Part shown: piece after piece, positions 20,237-32,874 of the stretch
Numbering within the stretch: the stretch's first letter is position 1
How the letters are laid out: every line of letters starts with the position of its first letter
Origin: Scylla paramamosain
Taxonomy: Eukaryota; Arthropoda; Malacostraca; Decapoda; Portunidae
Length of the DNA: 64,000 nucleotides
Assembly (NCBI RefSeq): GCF_035594125.1
Contig: NC_087173.1
Location: forward strand, 15,852,255-15,916,254
Direction of reading: 5' to 3'
Position numbers and translations under genes: made by a program
The notes under the pieces: generated by a model
Databases searched by the model: none
Told to the model about the DNA's origin: nothing
What the model saw: the letters and a program-made list of their open reading frames with translations, nothing else

Positions 20237-20650
20237 TAAGGGACCTCAAAATTATTCTGTTATGCCTTAACGGTGTGAGCTATTGATTTGAGTTACTGAT
20301 ATGGTGTGGAGATTCTCAGTAGAGTAGAGTTTGTCAGCTTCCTTAATGAATATGTGGAACCTCATCTTTTATGTCTATATATTGCATCTTAAACCTTGTT
20401 GTTGCTAAATATTCTACATAGTGACTTTTTTTCCTGCCAAACACTGACATTTTTTGCTTCACCTCCTTCCACTCACTAGCCTTATTAACAAATGACAATG
20501 AGCCTCTGTCATAATGCCTGATGTGTCCCTAAAACAAGTGAAAAGTGTAACTGAACCTACCGTGGAAAGTCGTAATTGGTGGCCTCACGAATTGCCTCAC
20601 AAGAGGCAGTCATTGATTGGAGGGATCATCTCTATAGATACCATGAAACC

Positions 20651-21085
20651 CTAATATGCTGCTATCCACAAATCTTAGTTATAAACAATAGAAAACAATT
20701 TCAGTGTTCACTTTTGACTGGTGCAGAGCTTGCTGGACTTAGAAAATGTTGAATTTTGACACAATGTCAAGTGCTTTTACAGCCATACTAGACATGTGCC
20801 CCCAGATTTTTTTATATTTACGTTAGGGTTACTGAGCCTTTTACATGACATGAATTTCATGCTTATATGTAATACAGATGTAATATCAAGATTAACCTAA
20901 CTTAGCATTACCCAACCTAGCATTACCTAACCTAACCTAATCTAACCTAATATTACTTAACCTGACTTTACTGGAAAGGGCTTTGCTTTCCCACCCCCAG
21001 ATCCCCTTATTCTTCTTGCTTATTGTTCAGTACTTTCAATACAATGAACAAGCTGAAGACACAAGTATGGACAATAAAACAACTT
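20651..21085. other. non-coding stretch between duplication and LINE A copy 4
   Basis: AT-rich sequence containing the third CCTAA array. I recognise no gene or element ends. Confidence 0.4.
20890..20970. repeat. degenerate telomere-like CCTAA array (third)
   Basis: An independent run of CCTAA/CCTAAC words outside the duplicated block, with variants such as CCCAA and TCTAA. Confidence 0.6.
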
Positions 21086-21291
21086 AGGAGGAGGAAGTAA
21101 GCACCTGCTGAAATGATAATTACCCCCAGTGAGGTCTAAAGCATTAGATCAGGAGGTGCTGTGAAATTATCATTAAACCCAGCTGTGATCTCACTGAATG
21201 TTTCCCTTTTTGTCTCATAACACAAGGGGGCAGTCACAGCCTACCCTCTAAAGACAACTCTTTTTCCTTCACACAAAACTACAAGCACCTA

Positions 21292-21387
<96 letters not shown>

Positions 21388-21880
21388 ACACCCTTCTCTC
21401 AAAATTTAAAATTATCATGGCAATTCCTACACCAGCCTCGGAATCCCTATCTGGGGAGGAGACCACAAATGTCCCCAGATTGGACTGCTCTTCTGGTATC
21501 GACCCTAAGTGTCTTGACACCCATGTCAACTTTTTCTTCATTAACTTCAGCAACATTCGTGGTCTTAGATTTAATTTTCAATCTGTAGAACACCACCTCT
21601 CCTCTTTTAAACCTCATCTTCTTTTCTTCAGTGAAACACAGGTGTCTGAGGCAACTGACAATATCCCCTTTTCTGTTCCCTCCTACTTTCTCTATCCTCA
21701 TTTTCAGTCTAAATCTGGATTTTGCATTTATGTGTGCAGTGACTTAACCTGTTCTCGTGCCCATGCTCTTGAATCTTCCAAGTTTTCCACCACCTTGCTA
21801 CAGCTACAGTCACTTTCAAACTAAATTTACCTGTGCTGTATACTTCTCAGCTAACTCCTTTACACAATAACAACAAACGT
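21086..21880 (+). mobile_element. LINE family A copy 4, 5' fragment
   Basis: Family A 5' UTR followed by the start of the endonuclease ([23 protein letters not shown]), ending near LINE position about 0.7 kb. The short CA stretch found in other copies' 5' UTR has expanded here to 92 bp (21295-21386). The frame is open from 21417 to 21824, then lost. Confidence 0.75.
21295..21386. repeat. (AC)46 microsatellite inside LINE A 5' UTR
   Basis: 92 bp of uninterrupted AC. Other LINE A copies have only a few CA units at the same place (for example 7340-7350 and 60016-60025), so the array grew from the LINE's own sequence. Confidence 0.95.
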
Positions 21881-22400
<520 letters not shown>

Positions 22401-22439
22401 GTGAGAGAGAGAGAGAGAGAGTTACATAGAGTTACATAC

Positions 22440-22945
22440 ATTTACATTTTACAGGAAAGAAAGAAAATAGATGAAATGAGGTGCTCCCATTTCCTGAAAG
22501 CAAGGAAGTTAATCACTAACAAACAAATGCTGTTAGCTGCAGATTGCAGGCAAAATATTTATCAAGATAATGTTTAAAAGTCTCTATGGTATTGTAGTGT
22601 ATCATGTCTCGAGGAAGCCCATTCCATAGATTTACTACTCAGTGGAAAAAATTATTTTTTGATTCATTAGAGTTGGTGTATTTCCCAACAATTTTGCAAA
22701 TGTTTCTTCTCATGTTATTTGATGAATCTGTCATGAAATATTTATTGTAGTCTGTGTTATCAATGCCTTTGATGATTTTAAACACCTGTATTAAGTCACC
22801 TCTTAGTTTTCTTTGTGCTAATGGGAATAGATTTAATTCTTTAAGATGCTCTTCATATGATTTATTCCTGAGGCTTGGTATAATTTTTGTTACTCTAGGC
22901 AGAACTCATTCTAATTTATCAATGTCTTTCTGATAATAGGGGCAC
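22440..22945 (-). mobile_element. LINE family D, 3' end fragment (CR1-like)
   Basis: The minus strand reads as the C-terminus of a CR1-type polymerase: KIIPSLRNKSYEEHLKELNL, RKLRGDLIQVFKII, then NLWNGLPRDMI and FKHYLDKYF, with one in-frame stop near 22651. The order of these blocks matches the end of the family C ORF2 (30900-31260), though the sequence differs. It is 5'-truncated at the GA array. Confidence 0.7.
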
Positions 22946-22950
22946 CAGTT

Positions 22951-22951
<1 letters not shown>

Positions 22952-23027
<76 letters not shown>
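22952..23027. repeat. (GA)38 microsatellite
   Basis: Uninterrupted AG/GA run directly at the broken 5' end of the family D LINE fragment. Confidence 0.95.
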
Positions 23028-23538
<511 letters not shown>

Positions 23539-23807
23539 AGTGAGGGAGGGAGGAAGGGAGGGAATGGGGAGGGAAGGAAGGGAGAGTATGGCAGGGAATG
23601 GGGAGGGAAGGAGGGAAGGGAGAAGAGAAGGAGAGAGAGAGAGAAAATTTTTACTATTAGTAACAATATTTGTGCCTAGTGTACTATTGCTTCAACTCCA
23701 CACCTGTAGGCTTACAGGCCTAGGCATCTATACTGTCTGCATTAGACGCACGATAATTATTAGATACTTTTTTTCAAGAAAAGTGTGTCTAATGCACTAG
23801 CAAATGC

Positions 23808-23909
<102 letters not shown>

Positions 23910-24128
23910 GCTACAAAAATATTGAAGAGCTAAAAGCTAAAATCATGTCTTAAAAACATCCAGCAAATGACATAAAACATCAAGAAGTGCTGTTATAAAT
24001 TAAAAACTGCCAACCCACATTAACTGCAGTGAATTTTGGGCAATGTATCTACATACAACTACCTAAGCACAAATTAAAAAAAGAAGAAAAAAAAAAAAAA
24101 ACTAAATACCATGAATATTGATCCCTAG

Positions 24129-24276
24129 AGTGTGCTTCTGAAGGAGAAAGATCTTGAAGGTGAAGGTCCTACGGGTGATAATGGAAGCAGTGTTTCTAAG
24201 AAGATCCTTATTGGTACTGCTGTTGGAGGATTGGTTGGAGTGGGTGTGGTGGTTGGTGCACCACTTGCATTGGCAG
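24129..24276 (+). CDS. ISG12/IFI27-like gene, internal exon (N-terminal half)
   Basis: This is a candidate exon bounded by CCCTAG| at 24128 and by a strong donor |GTAAGT at 24277. It has 49 codons plus one base. A charged start is followed by a Gly-rich hydrophobic segment, KKILIGTAVGGLVGVG then GAPLALA, which is the first membrane-inserting part of the ISG12 (IFI6/IFI27, Ifi-6-16) family. The exon ends in phase 1, matching the exon at 57595. In vertebrates, members are small interferon-induced proteins of mitochondrial or other membranes that affect apoptosis and innate immunity; the role in invertebrates is inferred only. The acceptor has a poor pyrimidine tract and no Met is visible, so the start codon must lie in an earlier exon (a weak candidate ends at 18979). 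Confidence 0.8.
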
Positions 24277-24299
24277 GTAAGTCTAATGTATGAGACTAA

Positions 24300-24650
24300 T
24301 ATCAGCAATATAAATGGTTCCAACCAAAGAGATCTGACTTATGAAGAGAGATTGTGAAGAATGAATGGAAAGAGGAGACCTGAGTTACAGAGTAGAGCGA
24401 TGAGAAAAATAGAGATATTAGACAGAGAAGACCTTTTAACATGGAATAATAAAATGTGGAAACATACTGAAAAATGATATATGCAGTAGAGACATTAGGA
24501 AGAATAGTTTTCAATATAGAACAGTGGAAGAAGCCTAAAATGGGCTAGTAAAGGAAATAATTATTCCAAAGGCATTTCATGAATTTAAGGTTAAGTTGGA
24601 GAACAACAGTAGATATACTGTAGATATAGGTATGTCACAATTAAATACAG
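24300..24650 (+). mobile_element. CR1-like LINE 3' end fragment
   Basis: Broken frames match the end of CR1-type ORF2: QRDLTYEERL, then DIRKNSFQYRTVE and a FHEFKVKLE block. Several stops occur. It lies about 25 bp inside the intron, right after the host exon's donor site. Confidence 0.55.
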
Positions 24651-24689
24651 TACACCATATGTGCACACACACACCTATGACCAATGCTT

Positions 24690-27127
24690 GGCGAAAAGAA
24701 GAGCCTTCAAAAGGCTTGAAGAGTTTTGAAAAGACAGTGATGGGAAGTAGTGATATAGTTATGGATGATAATTTTAATTCTAATGAGATAAATTGAGAGA
24801 CATTGACAACTACTGGAAGTGAGAATTCATTGAGTAATAGACTTGAACTGGGCAGTGGAAAATTTGATTGTGATACCAGATTTAGTGGAAGAGATAAGCC
24901 ATCAAGACTTGATTTAGTGTTTACCAAGGACATGGGAATTATTGAAACTATACACTATGATAACCCTTTAGGTAAAAGTGATCATGTGTTGATGAAATTT
25001 AATTTGAAAAATGAAAATGTAATCAATGATGAAAATTATAAGGTGAAAAGATTTAAATATAGTAAAGCTGACTCTGAAAAATTAAGAAAGTACTTTGTTG
25101 CTGTGGACTGGAAAGACTTTGAAGATGCAGATGTTTTAAAAAAATGGGATGAATTTATAAGGATATACAATTCTGCTGTAGAGGAATTTGTACCTAGAGA
25201 AGGAACGACATGTAGAAAGGGTTCAGTACAAAATGCAAAGAGGCTAAAAATTGTAAGTCAAATGTTTGGAATAGATGGAAGAAGAGGAAAACAGAGCAGA
25301 TGGGAGGAATATATTGATGTTAGAAACAAGTACATTGAATGGAACTATAATAAGAATGGAACTGTAATAAGAAGAAACTATGAAATAGATATAATAGATA
25401 AGGGTATAAATAAACCGAAACTATTCTTTAGACATGCTAATGGGAAGATGAAGAAGGAAGGTATATCAAGATTGAAAGTTGAAGGAAAAATCTCTGAGGA
25501 TGCACAGGACATGGTGGAGGTTATGAACAATAGTTTCAGATTGGTATTTATTGTGGAAGGGGAGTTTGATGCTGGAAGGGATAAGTTGGTGATGAATATA
25601 CTAAGTACAGTCCCAGTCAGTCATGAAGAAATACTTCATATGATGGAAGAACTTGATGTAAATAAAGCAACTGGTCCAGATGGAGTATCAAACTGGATAC
25701 TGAAGGAATGTAGAGAACAACTGGCTGATAAAATTCACAGCCTAGTGGTGACATCACTACCTCAGGGAAAAGTACCAAAAAATTGGAAGAGAGCAAATAT
25801 TACATCAATATTCAAAGGAGGAAATAAGGAAAACCCACTAAATTATAGACCAGTGTCCTTGACTAGTGTTGCAGGAAAACTATGCGAAAGAACAGTAAAG
25901 GAAAGATGGATGGAACACTTGGAGGGAGATAAAGATTTGGTAAATTGTCAATTTGGATTTAGGAAGGGAAGATCATGCTCATGAACTTATTGTCCTTTTA
26001 TTCAGGAGAGAGAGGGATGGGTGGATGGTGTCAGCTTAGACTTGAAGAAAGTGTTTGACAAAGTACCACACCAAAGATTGCTATGGAAGATAAAAAGTTA
26101 TGGAAAAATTGGAGGAAGACTGCTGGAATGGTTGGAGGATTATCTGGATGATAGAGAGATGAGAACTGTAGTACAAGATCAAAATTCATCTTGGCTGAAA
26201 GTAACTAGTGGTGTCCCACAGGGGTCAGTGTTGGGACTGATAATGTTTGTAATATATGTGAACAAAATAAATGAAGAAATAGATAGTTATATGAACTTGT
26301 GGATGTTGCTAAGCTGATGAGAAGGGTAGAAAATGTAAATGACTGTATGATACTGTAAGATGATTTAAATAAGATAAATGGATGGAGTAAATCTTGGCAA
26401 ATGGAATTCAATTTAAGTAAATGTAAAGTAATGGAGTTTGGTAAGAGTAAGAAAAGAATACAATATCATTATGAGATGGATAGTGTGAAGTTAAAGAAGT
26501 CAAAAGAGGAAGTGGATTTGGGAGTAACAGTTACTGAAAATTTGACTCCAAGACAGACAAGTTGATAAAATTATTGGAGAGGCGATTAATTTGTTAAAAA
26601 GAGTAAAAATGGCATTCTCATATTTGGATGAAGGAATGATAAAAGATTTCTTGATTTCCATGATCAGACCAAGATTGGAATATGCAGCAGTGGTGTGGTT
26701 TCCTCATACAAAAAGGAATATTGTAAAATTAGAAAGAATACAAAGAGCAGTCACTAAGATGGTTCCGGAGTTGAGCAAGAGAGATTAAAAATTTTGGAAA
26801 TTCCTACCCTTGAAAATATGAGAGAGAGAGGAGATTTGATAGACATCTATAGAATGATAAATGGTACGGAAAATGTGGACAAAAAAATGTTTTTATAAAT
26901 TCAGACTTAGAGTACAAGGGGACACAGTAAGAAGCTGAGGAAAGTTAACTGTAGAAGAGACATCAAGAAGTATAGTTTCCTCACAGAAATGTCAATAAAT
27001 GGAATGAACTGAGTGAAGATGTTGTGAGTGCCATAACTGTCCATGCTTTTAAGACCAAACTGGATAGAGACGGGATACTATGAAATTACTCTGCTCCTGT
27101 AAACCACAACTAGGTAGGTACACACAC
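24690..27127 (+). mobile_element. LINE family C copy 1 (CR1-like), 5'-truncated
   Basis: It starts inside the endonuclease (just before SNEINWE; GKSDHVLM block at 24973-24996) and runs through the RT: NKATGPDGVSNWIL, LNYRPVSLTSVAGKL, FGFRKGRSCS, LDLKKVFDKVPHQ and VPQGSVLGL. The YADD region is broken by a deletion near 26300. A long open frame covers 24803-25984, with later parts at 26021-26317 and 26591-26788. The 3' end is AACTAGGTAGGTACA followed by a short (CA)n. NYRPVSLTSV at this position is characteristic of the CR1 group. Confidence 0.8.
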
Positions 27128-27368
27128 ACACACACTGGAGACTTCGTTGAGAGCAGATGTGTCAGGAGCAGCTGCTCCGAACTTGCCTATTTGTGGGTAC
27201 AGGGTCCAAGGTATTTTCTTAGCCTGTCTCCATACAAAAGTATAAGAAAGTGCACAGTGTGGGGTGGAGTTTTTATGGAAGAAGTAGAAAAAAGATCGGA
27301 GATGGAATAGATGAAGTGAAAATTGTGGGTGAAAACACCGAATCCGAATCAGTTGTAAACAAAGCGTG

Positions 27369-28446
27369 ATGGCGGCCGCCGCCGCGTCGCCGTCGCCCAG
27401 AGGCACACCAAAATTTGAAGGATTTAGTGAAAAAGATATACAGGTAGACAGGTTAAATGCAAGATTATGGAAATTAGAAGAAGAGAATGAAAAGTTAAGA
27501 GAGGAAATAAGAGGATTGGTGACATTAGTCAGAGGATGGAAAGGAGATAAGGAGAGGGGACTTAAAGACTCGAACGACATTGTTGAAGAGCTGGAAGAGT
27601 TGAAAGGAAGGGAGTTAAAAAGAGAAAGGGAAAACAAGAAACTGAGAGAGGAAGTGGAAAAGATAGTGGATTTAAATGTAAAGTACAGTGAAGAAATACA
27701 AGAACTCAAAAAAGAAATTGGAAAGTTAAGGAGCATGGTGGAGAAGAAAGAAGTTTGGATAGATGAAGGCAAAATCCAGAGTGAAGTAAAAGGCTTAGTT
27801 GAAAAGGAAGTGAAAAGTTGGAAAGAAGAGAGAGAACAAGAGATGATAGATATGACAGAAATAATAAGAAAACAGCAAGAAGAACATGATAAAGAGATGG
27901 CGAAAAAAGTAGTGAAAATCATTAAGGAAAAAGATAACATAGTAACGGATACGGTACAAAAAAAGATGTGCCTGATGGTGTTTGGGGATAAAGAGAAGAC
28001 CATATCAAATAAAGTTCTAAGAGAAAGAGAAGAATTACAAAGAGCAAAAGAAATCATTGGGAAAATTGTAGAAGAATTAGATGAAACGGATATACAAATA
28101 GGTACACAGGATTGGGAAATATTCAGAAGGGGGGAAACATCCCATGAAAATAAGACTTAATACCCAAGCAGCAGCCGAATACTTCTTGAGAAGAACGAGT
28201 TTGTTAAGAAAGATAGAGGGTATGAAGGATATATATATAAGAAGAGAAATGAATGAGGAGGAAAGAAACAAGGTGAAAGATTTAAAAGAGGAGGCCAAGA
28301 CAAAAAACGAAGAGAGAACACAGGAACAGGCAGAAAGGTATATATGGAGAGTGATAGACATGAAAATGAGGAAATGGTGGTTAAAGTATGTGGGGCAAGA
28401 AGTAAGACAACGAAGAGAGAGCACAAAAGAAATGGGTCCACAATAA
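27369..28446 (+). pseudogene. LINE family C ORF1 protein, coiled-coil (frameshifted)
   Basis: ATG 27369 follows GC-rich sequence and starts MAAAAASPSPRGTPKFEG. Residues about 20-200 are a long Lys/Glu-rich coiled coil, the usual trimerisation region of LINE ORF1 RNA-binding proteins. VTDTVQKKMCLMVFG at 27943-27987 could start a globular RNA-binding part. The frame stops at about 28158, but the protein pattern continues in another frame from 28144 (AAAEYFLRRTSLLRK, then ERYIWRVIDMKMRKWW), so one frameshift near 28140-28160 splits it. The last part overlaps the start of ORF2. Part of the same protein is seen on the minus strand at 49731-50467 in copy 5. Confidence 0.7.
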
Positions 28447-31267
28447 ATAAAATTAAAGTTATGTATACAAACATAGATGGATTAGTGTCCAGCCTAAGGG
28501 AACTAAGAGATTATTTACATGAAAAGAAACCAGAAGTGGCATGCATTACGGAAACAAAACTAACAAGGGAGATTAATGTTGAATTTGAAGAAGAAGGATA
28601 TAACACATGGAGAAGAGACAGAAAGAATAAGGGAGGAGGAGGAGTGATGATTCTAGTAAGAAAAAACATCTTGATAGAAACAGTGGAATATGGTGAAGGG
28701 AGGTCAGAAACATTGAGTGTGGAGATCGAGATCCAAGGACAAGAAAGCAGAAAAATTATTGTTGCATACATGCCTCCAAAGACCAACACTTGGGGGACTG
28801 ATGATTATAAGCACATGCAAAGCGAGTTCATAAAAAGTATAGATGACATGCTAAAGATAAGAAACAAGGTGTTACTAGTAGGAGATTTTAATAGCAAAGA
28901 GATAAACTGGGGGGAGATGGAGGTGACAGGGATTGGCAGTACATGGAGTGAAGAATTTTTACAGACTATGATGGTAAACACGATGGATCAATGGGTCAAA
29001 CAAAATACTAGGTACAGAGGGGAAGATGGAACCATCACTACTAGACTTGTTTTTTACAAAAAAGCCAGAAAATGAACCAAGTATAGAATATTTGTGTCCA
29101 GTGGGAAAAAGTGATCATGTGAAGATGGAGATAGAGATCAAAGAAGAAGTACCAAAATTCAATGAGGAATATAAAAATGAGAGAAAAAATTATGCTAAGG
29201 CAGACTTTACAGGGTTAAAGAAATTCTACGGAGAGCTTGATTGGAATAATTTATTAAGAGGTATGGAGGTGCAGAAAAAATATGAAGTGTTTTTAAGCAA
29301 GTTTAGAGAAGGTGTTGAAAGATATGTGCCAAGATATAAGGTAAAAGAAAATAGGAAAGTGTGGTTTAATGCAAAGTGTGCAGAGGCAAAAAAGGAGAGG
29401 GCATGGAAAAAAATGAGGAAACAATGGAATGAGATAAATAGAGAAGAATACAGGACAGCTAGAAATGATTATGTTAAAATAAGAAGAGAAGAAGAAAGAA
29501 ATTTTGAAAGAGATGTAGTTGGAAAGTGTAAAGAAGAACCCAAACTTTTCTATAGATATGTAAATGGAAAAATAAAGCATAGAGATACCATTACAAAGCT
29601 GAAGAAAAATGGAGAAATTTATGAAACCACACAAGAGATGGCTGAGATACTGAATAAAAGCTTTAAGTCTGTATTTACAAGAGAAACTGTCTTTGCATCA
29701 CTGGGAGATGAGGAACAACAGAGAGGAATAGAAAACATACAAGTGGAAAGAAAAGAAATTAAAAGACTACTGGAAGAGCTAGATACTAGGAAGGCGATGG
29801 GACCAGATGAAGTAAATGGATGGATATTGAAAAAATGTAGAGAGGAATTGGAAGAACCAATATGGGAGATAATTAACAGTTCTTTGAAGGAGGGAAAAGT
29901 ACCAAAGGAATGGAAGAGAGCAAATATAGTACCGTTATACAAAGGAGGTAATAAAATGGAACCATTGAATTACAGACCAGTCTCACTCACGAGTATTGTA
30001 AGTAAACTCTGAAATAGTCATTAAAAACAGATGGGTGCAATATCTTGAACAAGAAAATATAATAACAGAAAAACAATTCGGTTTCAGGAAAGAGAGATCT
30101 TGCGTAACAAACTTACTGAGCTTTTATACAAGAGTAATAGATAAACTACAAGAGAGAGATGGTTGGGTTGATGCAGTCTATTTAGATCTGAAAAAAGCTT
30201 TTGATACAGTTCCACATAAAAGTCTCGTATGGAAACTGGAACATTGAGGAGGGCTAAAAGGAAAAATACTTAAGTGGATGAAGGATTATCTCCAAGGTAG
30301 GGAAATGAGTACAGTAATCAGAGATAATAAATCAAGTTGGTGCGAAGTAACAAGCAGAGTACCACAAGGGTCTGTGTTGGCACCTATAATGTTTCAGGTC
30401 TATATAAATGATATGACGGTGGGTTTAAATAGCTACATTAACATGTTTGCAGATGATGCAAAATTGATGAAAGTAATAAAGAACCAAGAGGATTGTGAGG
30501 AACTACAGAGGGATATTGATAGAATTTATGAATGGAGTAAACGATGGAAATTAGAATTCAATATAAAGAAGTGCCATGTAATGGAGATGGGAAGAAGTAA
30601 AAGGAGACCTTCATGGGAGTATAAGATGGGAGGAATCACAATACCAAAGAGCAAAGAAGAAAAAGACTTGGGAGTAATAATTCAAGACACGCTATCACCA
30701 GAAAAACACATCAATGGAATATTTGGCTCCACATATAATTTGCTAGCAAATATCAGGGTGGCATTTAATTACCTAGACAAAGAAATGATGAAGAAAATCA
30801 TAACACACATGATACGCCCCAAACTGGAATACGCAGCAGTGGTATGGTCTCCACACAAGAAGAAAGATATAAGGAAATTGGAAAGAATACAAAGAACAGC
30901 TACGAAAATTATACCTGAATTGGAAGACCTAAGTTATGAGGAAAGACTGGAAGAAATTGGATTACCAACACTGCAAGAAAGAAGGGAAAGAGGAGACCTG
31001 ATAACAATGTTCAAATTAATAAACAACATGGTGAAGATAGACAGAGATGACCTAGTTGTAAAAGTGGAGGAAGGAGATAGACGTACAAGGGGACATATGA
31101 AGAAATTAAAGAAGAGTCATTGTTTGGGAGATATTAAGAAATACAGCTTTCCGCATCGAACAGTTGAAATATGGAATAACTTAAAAGAAGAGGTGGTTGC
31201 GGCAAAGAGTGTGCACATGTTTAAAGAGAAATTGGACAAATTCGGGTATGGAGACAGGAATAATTGA
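28344..31267 (+). pseudogene. LINE family C ORF2: APE endonuclease + reverse transcriptase (nearly intact)
   Basis: The endonuclease lies at 28450-29120: VMYTNIDGLVSSL, ITETKL, LVGDFNSKEINW and GKSDHVKME. A frameshift near 29025 divides it. The RT runs 29770-30480: RKAMGPDEVNGWIL, NYRPVSLTSIVSKL, FGFRKERSCVTNLL, DLKKAFDTVPHKS, VPQGSVLAPIMF and the catalytic FADDAKLM. It is broken by a frameshift or stop near 30010 and by TGA at 30245-30247. The C-terminal region EYAAVVWSPHKKKDIRKLER to WNNLKEE and FKEKLDKFGYGD is complete to the stop at 31265. The protein would nick and prime on target DNA, but this copy cannot make it in one piece. Confidence 0.85.
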
Positions 31268-31320
31268 GCTTTGGCTCGGACCCTGTACTATACAACTAGG
31301 TAAATACAACTAGGTAAATA

Positions 31321-32145
31321 CACATGGCGGTGGCGGAGCTGGCAGGACGTGTTTCCTAGTGCTCTACATATAGAAGGAAGAAATAACACAAATTGCTCAT
31401 GGTGGAACAAGTTATGACATGAAGACCCAGGAACACCTAGGTGGTAAATGGGGACTGGAGAAACAGTATGTGAGTATAGTTATCCCATCTCTAGGAGGGT
31501 TGGGTTGGTTTGTTTGTTTACACTTTGGATAAAATGGCAGAGGCCGGCACCCCAAAAAGCACAAGGATCCTTTGAAGGTTGTACTGGTGAGGAAAGAGAA
31601 CTAAGTTGTAGATTGCAGTGTAGAAAAATTCTATATCTGGTAGGAATGATGGACAAGTTATTATAGAGAATAAAGACATTGGAGGCACTCCAGAAGGAGA
31701 CAGGAGAGGAGTTAGTGATTATTATGGCAAAGTTGATGGAGATGGAAGATGAAAATGATAAATTAAAGGTGGAAAATGACTGTTAAAAGAAACAAATAAA
31801 GGAAAAAGTAGAAACTGTTCAGAAAGGAAATAAGGAAATGAAGGCAAGTGTAAAGGATGTGGAAATGAGGCAAAATAAGTGGTTAAATGAATGAAAATTT
31901 GAAGAAGAATCGCTAAAGAAAATAATAGAACAACAAGAAAATGAGAAACAAAACCTCAGACAAAAGTGGTAAATGTTATTAAAGAAGAGAAAAAAGTTAG
32001 TGAGACACTGTAGAAAAATATAAACAAGTAATTGTATTTGTTTTAAAAGAAGAGAAAATAGTAAGCAGAATTCAAAGAGAGGAAAAGGAAAAGAAAATGT
32101 TGAATAAATTACTGAAGAAAGTGACAGGTGAAGACAACCAGGCTA
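31321..32145 (+). mobile_element. LINE family C-like copy 3, 5' part with ORF1 coiled coil
   Basis: Immediately after copy 2's tail comes a new 5' UTR, then ATG 31534 (MAEAGTPKSTR). Multiply broken coiled-coil sequence follows, rich in Lys/Glu (for example MAKLMEMEDENDKLKVEND). It ends near 32145, where the LTR element begins. It is probably the 5' part of another CR1-like LINE, of a different subfamily from copy 2 because the 5' UTRs differ. Confidence 0.55.
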
Positions 32146-32255
32146 TGTAGTCACATAGCCAGAAACTGTAGGGTAGGACAAGGTCGTGCGTACCAACCCA
32201 TCACACCTGTACCATGTTCACCACCACCAGCGCGATGATGTGTAGACATTTCAGA

Positions 32256-32297
32256 TGTTGGTTATGTAATACTGAGGGCCACAGAGTAGTTGATTGT
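32256..32297 (+). other. gag CCHC zinc knuckle of the errantivirus-like element
   Basis: One frame encodes CWLCNTEGHRVVDC, an exact CX2CX4HX4C nucleocapsid knuckle that in retroelements binds the genomic RNA. Flanking gag sequence is degraded. Confidence 0.7.
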
Positions 32298-32454
32298 CCC
32301 TACAAGAGGTCACATGTGTCATGTTGTGCAGTAGCACTGCCAGATCAGATCAGGAAGTAAACATGTATGGGGAAGCAACCACTTGGACCTTTGAAAAAAA
32401 AAAAATGCCAATAATGTAAAGGAGTTGTGCATGTTCTATCATGATTGGACATGA

Positions 32455-32874
32455 TTGTTTTGTTTGAAGGTAAAAGCAGGAAAAACTCAGATTCTTATAG
32501 CTGCAGTACTGGATAGCAGATCAGGTGAGACATTAATAGAAGAACTTTTTACAGTACTAAATGGAGTATATACTTCCCCCATGGTGTACAAGCTGAGCAG
32601 TGTAACACAAAGCGTAGTACCAACCATAGGTAGAGGTGTCATTGAGATGGACTTTGGACATGGAATGGAAAAACAACTATGCGTATTAATTTCTAGGGAA
32701 ATTACACTCCCAACTCCCATAGTGTTAGGCTTGGACTTCATGTTTAGAAAAACAATAATGATAAAACCTGCTCACACCTGCGATGGTGATAAAATGTTAC
32801 AGTTGACATTTGATGGTGATGCAGTTGAGGTAGAACAGGCTCCAGATGGGTGTGTAGGTGATTTTCTGATGTGA
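32455..32874 (+). pseudogene. aspartic protease region of the errantivirus-like element
   Basis: A retropepsin-like open frame of about 140 residues. The active-site Asp would be in AAVLDSRSGETLI near residue 20, and the C-terminal VLGLDFMF block sits near residue 96, in the usual order and spacing. The typical D(S/T)G has become DSR, so the copy is probably inactive. In the family this enzyme cuts the Gag-Pol precursor. Confidence 0.6.

Larger units (their letters stand above)
19562..20650. repeat. tandem duplication: two 538-bp copies, period 551 bp
   Basis: 19562-20099 and 20113-20650 look identical wherever I compared them, and are separated by 13 bases. Each copy carries a CCTAA-rich run, then unique-looking sequence ending ATAGATACCATGAAACC. 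No known protein was recognised. A 45-codon frame starting MPDVSLKQVK lies in each copy, but I cannot support it as a gene. Confidence 0.9.
27128..31320 (+). mobile_element. LINE family C copy 2 (CR1-like), near full length
   Basis: It starts directly behind the (CA)n tail of copy 1. The layout is: a 5' UTR of about 240 bp, a coiled-coil ORF1 (27369-28446, one frameshift), ORF2 (28344-31267, broken by about three lesions), and a 3' end with two tandem copies of AACTAGGTAAATACA (31293-31320). Few lesions over 4.2 kb suggest a fairly young copy. Confidence 0.85.

Noticed and set aside
27110..28057. 315-codon minus-strand frame opposite LINE C ORF1
   Set aside because: Shadow frame of a Lys/Glu-rich coiled-coil gene; Ser/Phe-rich without known motifs.
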